A DNA stretch of 64,000 nt from Meridianimarinicoccus aquatilis. Lineage in GTDB: Bacteria > Pseudomonadota > Alphaproteobacteria > Rhodobacterales > Rhodobacteraceae. Both the position numbers and the translations under genes were made by a program. The notes under the pieces are model-generated. The model was not told the origin of the DNA, did not search any database, and worked only from the letters and a program-made list of their open reading frames with translations. Where the stretch lies: the NCBI RefSeq assembly GCF_004358675.1, contig NZ_SMZO01000013.1:1-64000 (forward strand), in the 5' to 3' direction. Numbering within the stretch: position 1 is the stretch's first letter; each line of letters begins with the position of its first letter. Below, piece by piece: positions 62,552 through 64,000 of this stretch.

Positions 62552-64000
62552 ATGAACATCCCCATGCACCACGACCGCCTCCTCATCATCGACTTCGGCA
62601 GCCAGGTCACGCAGCTGATTGCGCGGCGCCTTCGCGAGCTGAACGTCTATTGCGAAATCCATCCGTTCAACACGGTGGACGAAGCTTTGCTGCGCGATCT
62701 CGCGCCAAAGGCCATCGTCCTGTCTGGCGGCCCTGCCAGTGTGCTTGACGAAAATAGCCCGCGAGCACCGCAAGCCGTGTTCGAGTTGGGCGTGCCCGTT
62801 TTGGGCATCTGTTACGGTCAACAAGTGATGATGACCCAGCTCGGCGGCGAAGTAGCCCGCGCTCCTGGGACAGCGGAATTTGGCCGAGCATTCGTTACGC
62901 CAACTGATGAACCCCTCGACCTGTTGGAAGGTTGGTTCGATGGCGGCCGTGAACAAGTCTGGATGAGCCATGGCGACAACGTCAAGACTTTGGCCCCCGG
63001 CTTTCGGGTCTATGGCACATCGCCGAACGCCCCTTGCGCCATCACTGCTGACCCAGACCGGCATTTTTATGCTGTTCAATTCCACCCCGAAGTGCACCAC
63101 ACCCCACGCGGCAAGCAGTTTTATGCAGCTTTCGTGAAACTTGCGGGGTTCAAGGGCGACTGGACAATGGGTGCTTACCGAGCAGAAGCCATTGCCAAAA
63201 TTCGCGAACAGGTGGGCGACGCCAAAGTGATCTGCGGCCTGTCCGGTGGCGTAGACAGCTCTGTCGCTGCCGTTCTGATACACGAAGCAATCGGGGATCA
63301 ACTGACCTGTGTTTTCGTAGATCACGGCCTGCTGCGCATGGGCGAAGCGGACGAGGTTCTGACCATGTTCCGCGACAATTACAACATTCCGTTGATACAT
63401 GCGGACGAGACCGAGTTATTCCTGTCCGCACTTGATGGCGAAAGCGACCCAGAGACCAAGCGCAAGACCATCGGGCGACTGTTCATCGACGTGTTCCAGA
63501 AACACGCTGGCGAGGTCGGCGGTGCAAAGTTCCTCGCGCAGGGCACCCTGTACCCTGACGTGATCGAATCGGTTAGCTTTTCGGGCGGCCCGTCAGTTAC
63601 GATCAAATCCCACCACAATGTGGGCGGCCTGCCGGAAAAGATGGGCTTGAAGCTTGTCGAACCCCTGCGCGAGCTGTTCAAAGACGAAGTGCGCGACCTT
63701 GGGCGTGAATTGGGTCTGCCCAATAGCTTCATCGGCCGCCATCCTTTCCCCGGTCCTGGTCTTGCGATCCGGTGTCCGGGCGAGATTACGCGTGAGAAGT
63801 TGAACATCTTGCGCAAAGCCGATGCAGTGTATCTCGATCAAATCCGCAAACATGGGCTTTATGACGAGATTTGGCAGGCATTTGTGGCGATCCTGCCTGT
63901 TCGCACCGTTGGTGTGATGGGCGATGGGCGCACGTATGACTTCGCCTGCGCGCTGCGCGCGGTGACGTCGGTCGACGGAATGACAGCCGATTATTACCCC
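62552..64000 (+). CDS. guaA: GMP synthase (glutamine-hydrolysing), partial
   Basis: The last gene runs off the right edge after 483 codons of an expected ~520. The N-terminal glutaminase has its nucleophile Cys87 ([16 protein letters not shown]) and the [18 protein letters not shown] motif. The ATP-pyrophosphatase loop reads [14 protein letters not shown], and the dimerisation part is [16 protein letters not shown]. It aminates XMP to GMP. The ATG at 62552 has no strong ribosome site; an ATG 12 bases later is also possible. Confidence 0.95.
   Translation, partial: MNIPMHHDRLLIIDFGSQVTQLIARRLRELNVYCEIHPFNTVDEALLRDLAPKAIVLSGGPASVLDENSPRAPQAVFELGVPVLGICYGQQVMMTQLGGEVARAPGTAEFGRAFVTPTDEPLDLLEGWFDGGREQVWMSHGDNVKTLAPGFRVYGTSPNAPCAITADPDRHFYAVQFHPEVHHTPRGKQFYAAFVKLAGFKGDWTMGAYRAEAIAKIREQVGDAKVICGLSGGVDSSVAAVLIHEAIGDQLTCVFVDHGLLRMGEADEVLTMFRDNYNIPLIHADETELFLSALDGESDPETKRKTIGRLFIDVFQKHAGEVGGAKFLAQGTLYPDVIESVSFSGGPSVTIKSHHNVGGLPEKMGLKLVEPLRELFKDEVRDLGRELGLPNSFIGRHPFPGPGLAIRCPGEITREKLNILRKADAVYLDQIRKHGLYDEIWQAFVAILPVRTVGVMGDGRTYDFACALRAVTSVDGMTADYYP

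Overview
The window looks like chromosomal DNA of a marine-type alphaproteobacterium of the Rhodobacteraceae (roseobacter group). This rests on GC-rich codon use, the mreBCD-mrdA-rodA block, a circularly permuted two-piece tmRNA, an Irr-type iron control element in front of mbfA, a trgB-cysK pair as in Rhodobacter, a VPLPA-type C-terminal sorting signal, many TRAP transporters, and separate homocysteine-methyltransferase and cobalamin-binding proteins of the kind described for split methionine synthases. All identifications come from reading the sequence and from memory of the families; no database search was run.

Layout. 1-7.2 kb: the end of a DUF2161 nuclease-like gene, then the cell-shape operon mreB-mreC-mreD-mrdA-rodA with a hydroxyacid dehydrogenase behind it. 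7.3-11.2 kb: a fatty-acyl-CoA-synthetase-like enzyme and an MsbA-like ABC exporter. 11.4-18.2 kb: a catabolic locus made of a minus-strand operon (FAH-family hydrolase, nitroreductase-like reductase, TRAP DctPQM, intradiol ring-cleavage dioxygenase) and divergent YciI-like and GntR genes; a good sigma70-like promoter and a palindrome lie between them. 18.2-19.4 kb: wreckage of a malonate-utilisation locus (matA, matB and a membrane protein). 19.4-22.9 kb: a TAXI-TRAP transporter operon ending in a cupin gene. 22.9-23.9 kb: decayed, unrecognised sequence.

23.9-29.3 kb: an AraC-type regulator divergent from five consecutive exported proteins (outer-membrane MetA-like protein, glycine-zipper protein, small acidic protein, two DUF1254/DUF1214 paralogues). 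An IS3-type transposase remnant and a tRNA-Ser(GGA) follow. This is the strongest candidate for an undescribed system. 29.4-39.0 kb: a VPLPA-anchored DUF4394 protein, then a stress-flavoured minus-strand run (photolyase, cyclopropane fatty acid synthase, TrgB, cysteine synthase, large MscS-type channel) and the iron exporter mbfA with its ICE box.

39.0-46.5 kb: permuted tmRNA, chrA, the ClpXP adaptor sspB, fumC with three small or coupled genes, two tandem glycosyltransferase-like proteins, ccdA and a TusA-like protein. 46.5-55.4 kb: rne (with a large acidic insertion), dctD/dctB (DctD lacks the GAFTGA motif), purQ-purS-purC and the F1-ATPase zeta inhibitor. 55.5-62.4 kb: homocysteine methyltransferase module, cobalamin-binding module, a 49-residue membrane protein and DUF1638; then sufE, a lipoprotein, DUF6456 and DUF6477 genes (with an unusual GANTC-containing inverted repeat between the last two) and a non-pyrrolysine MttB. 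The window ends inside guaA.
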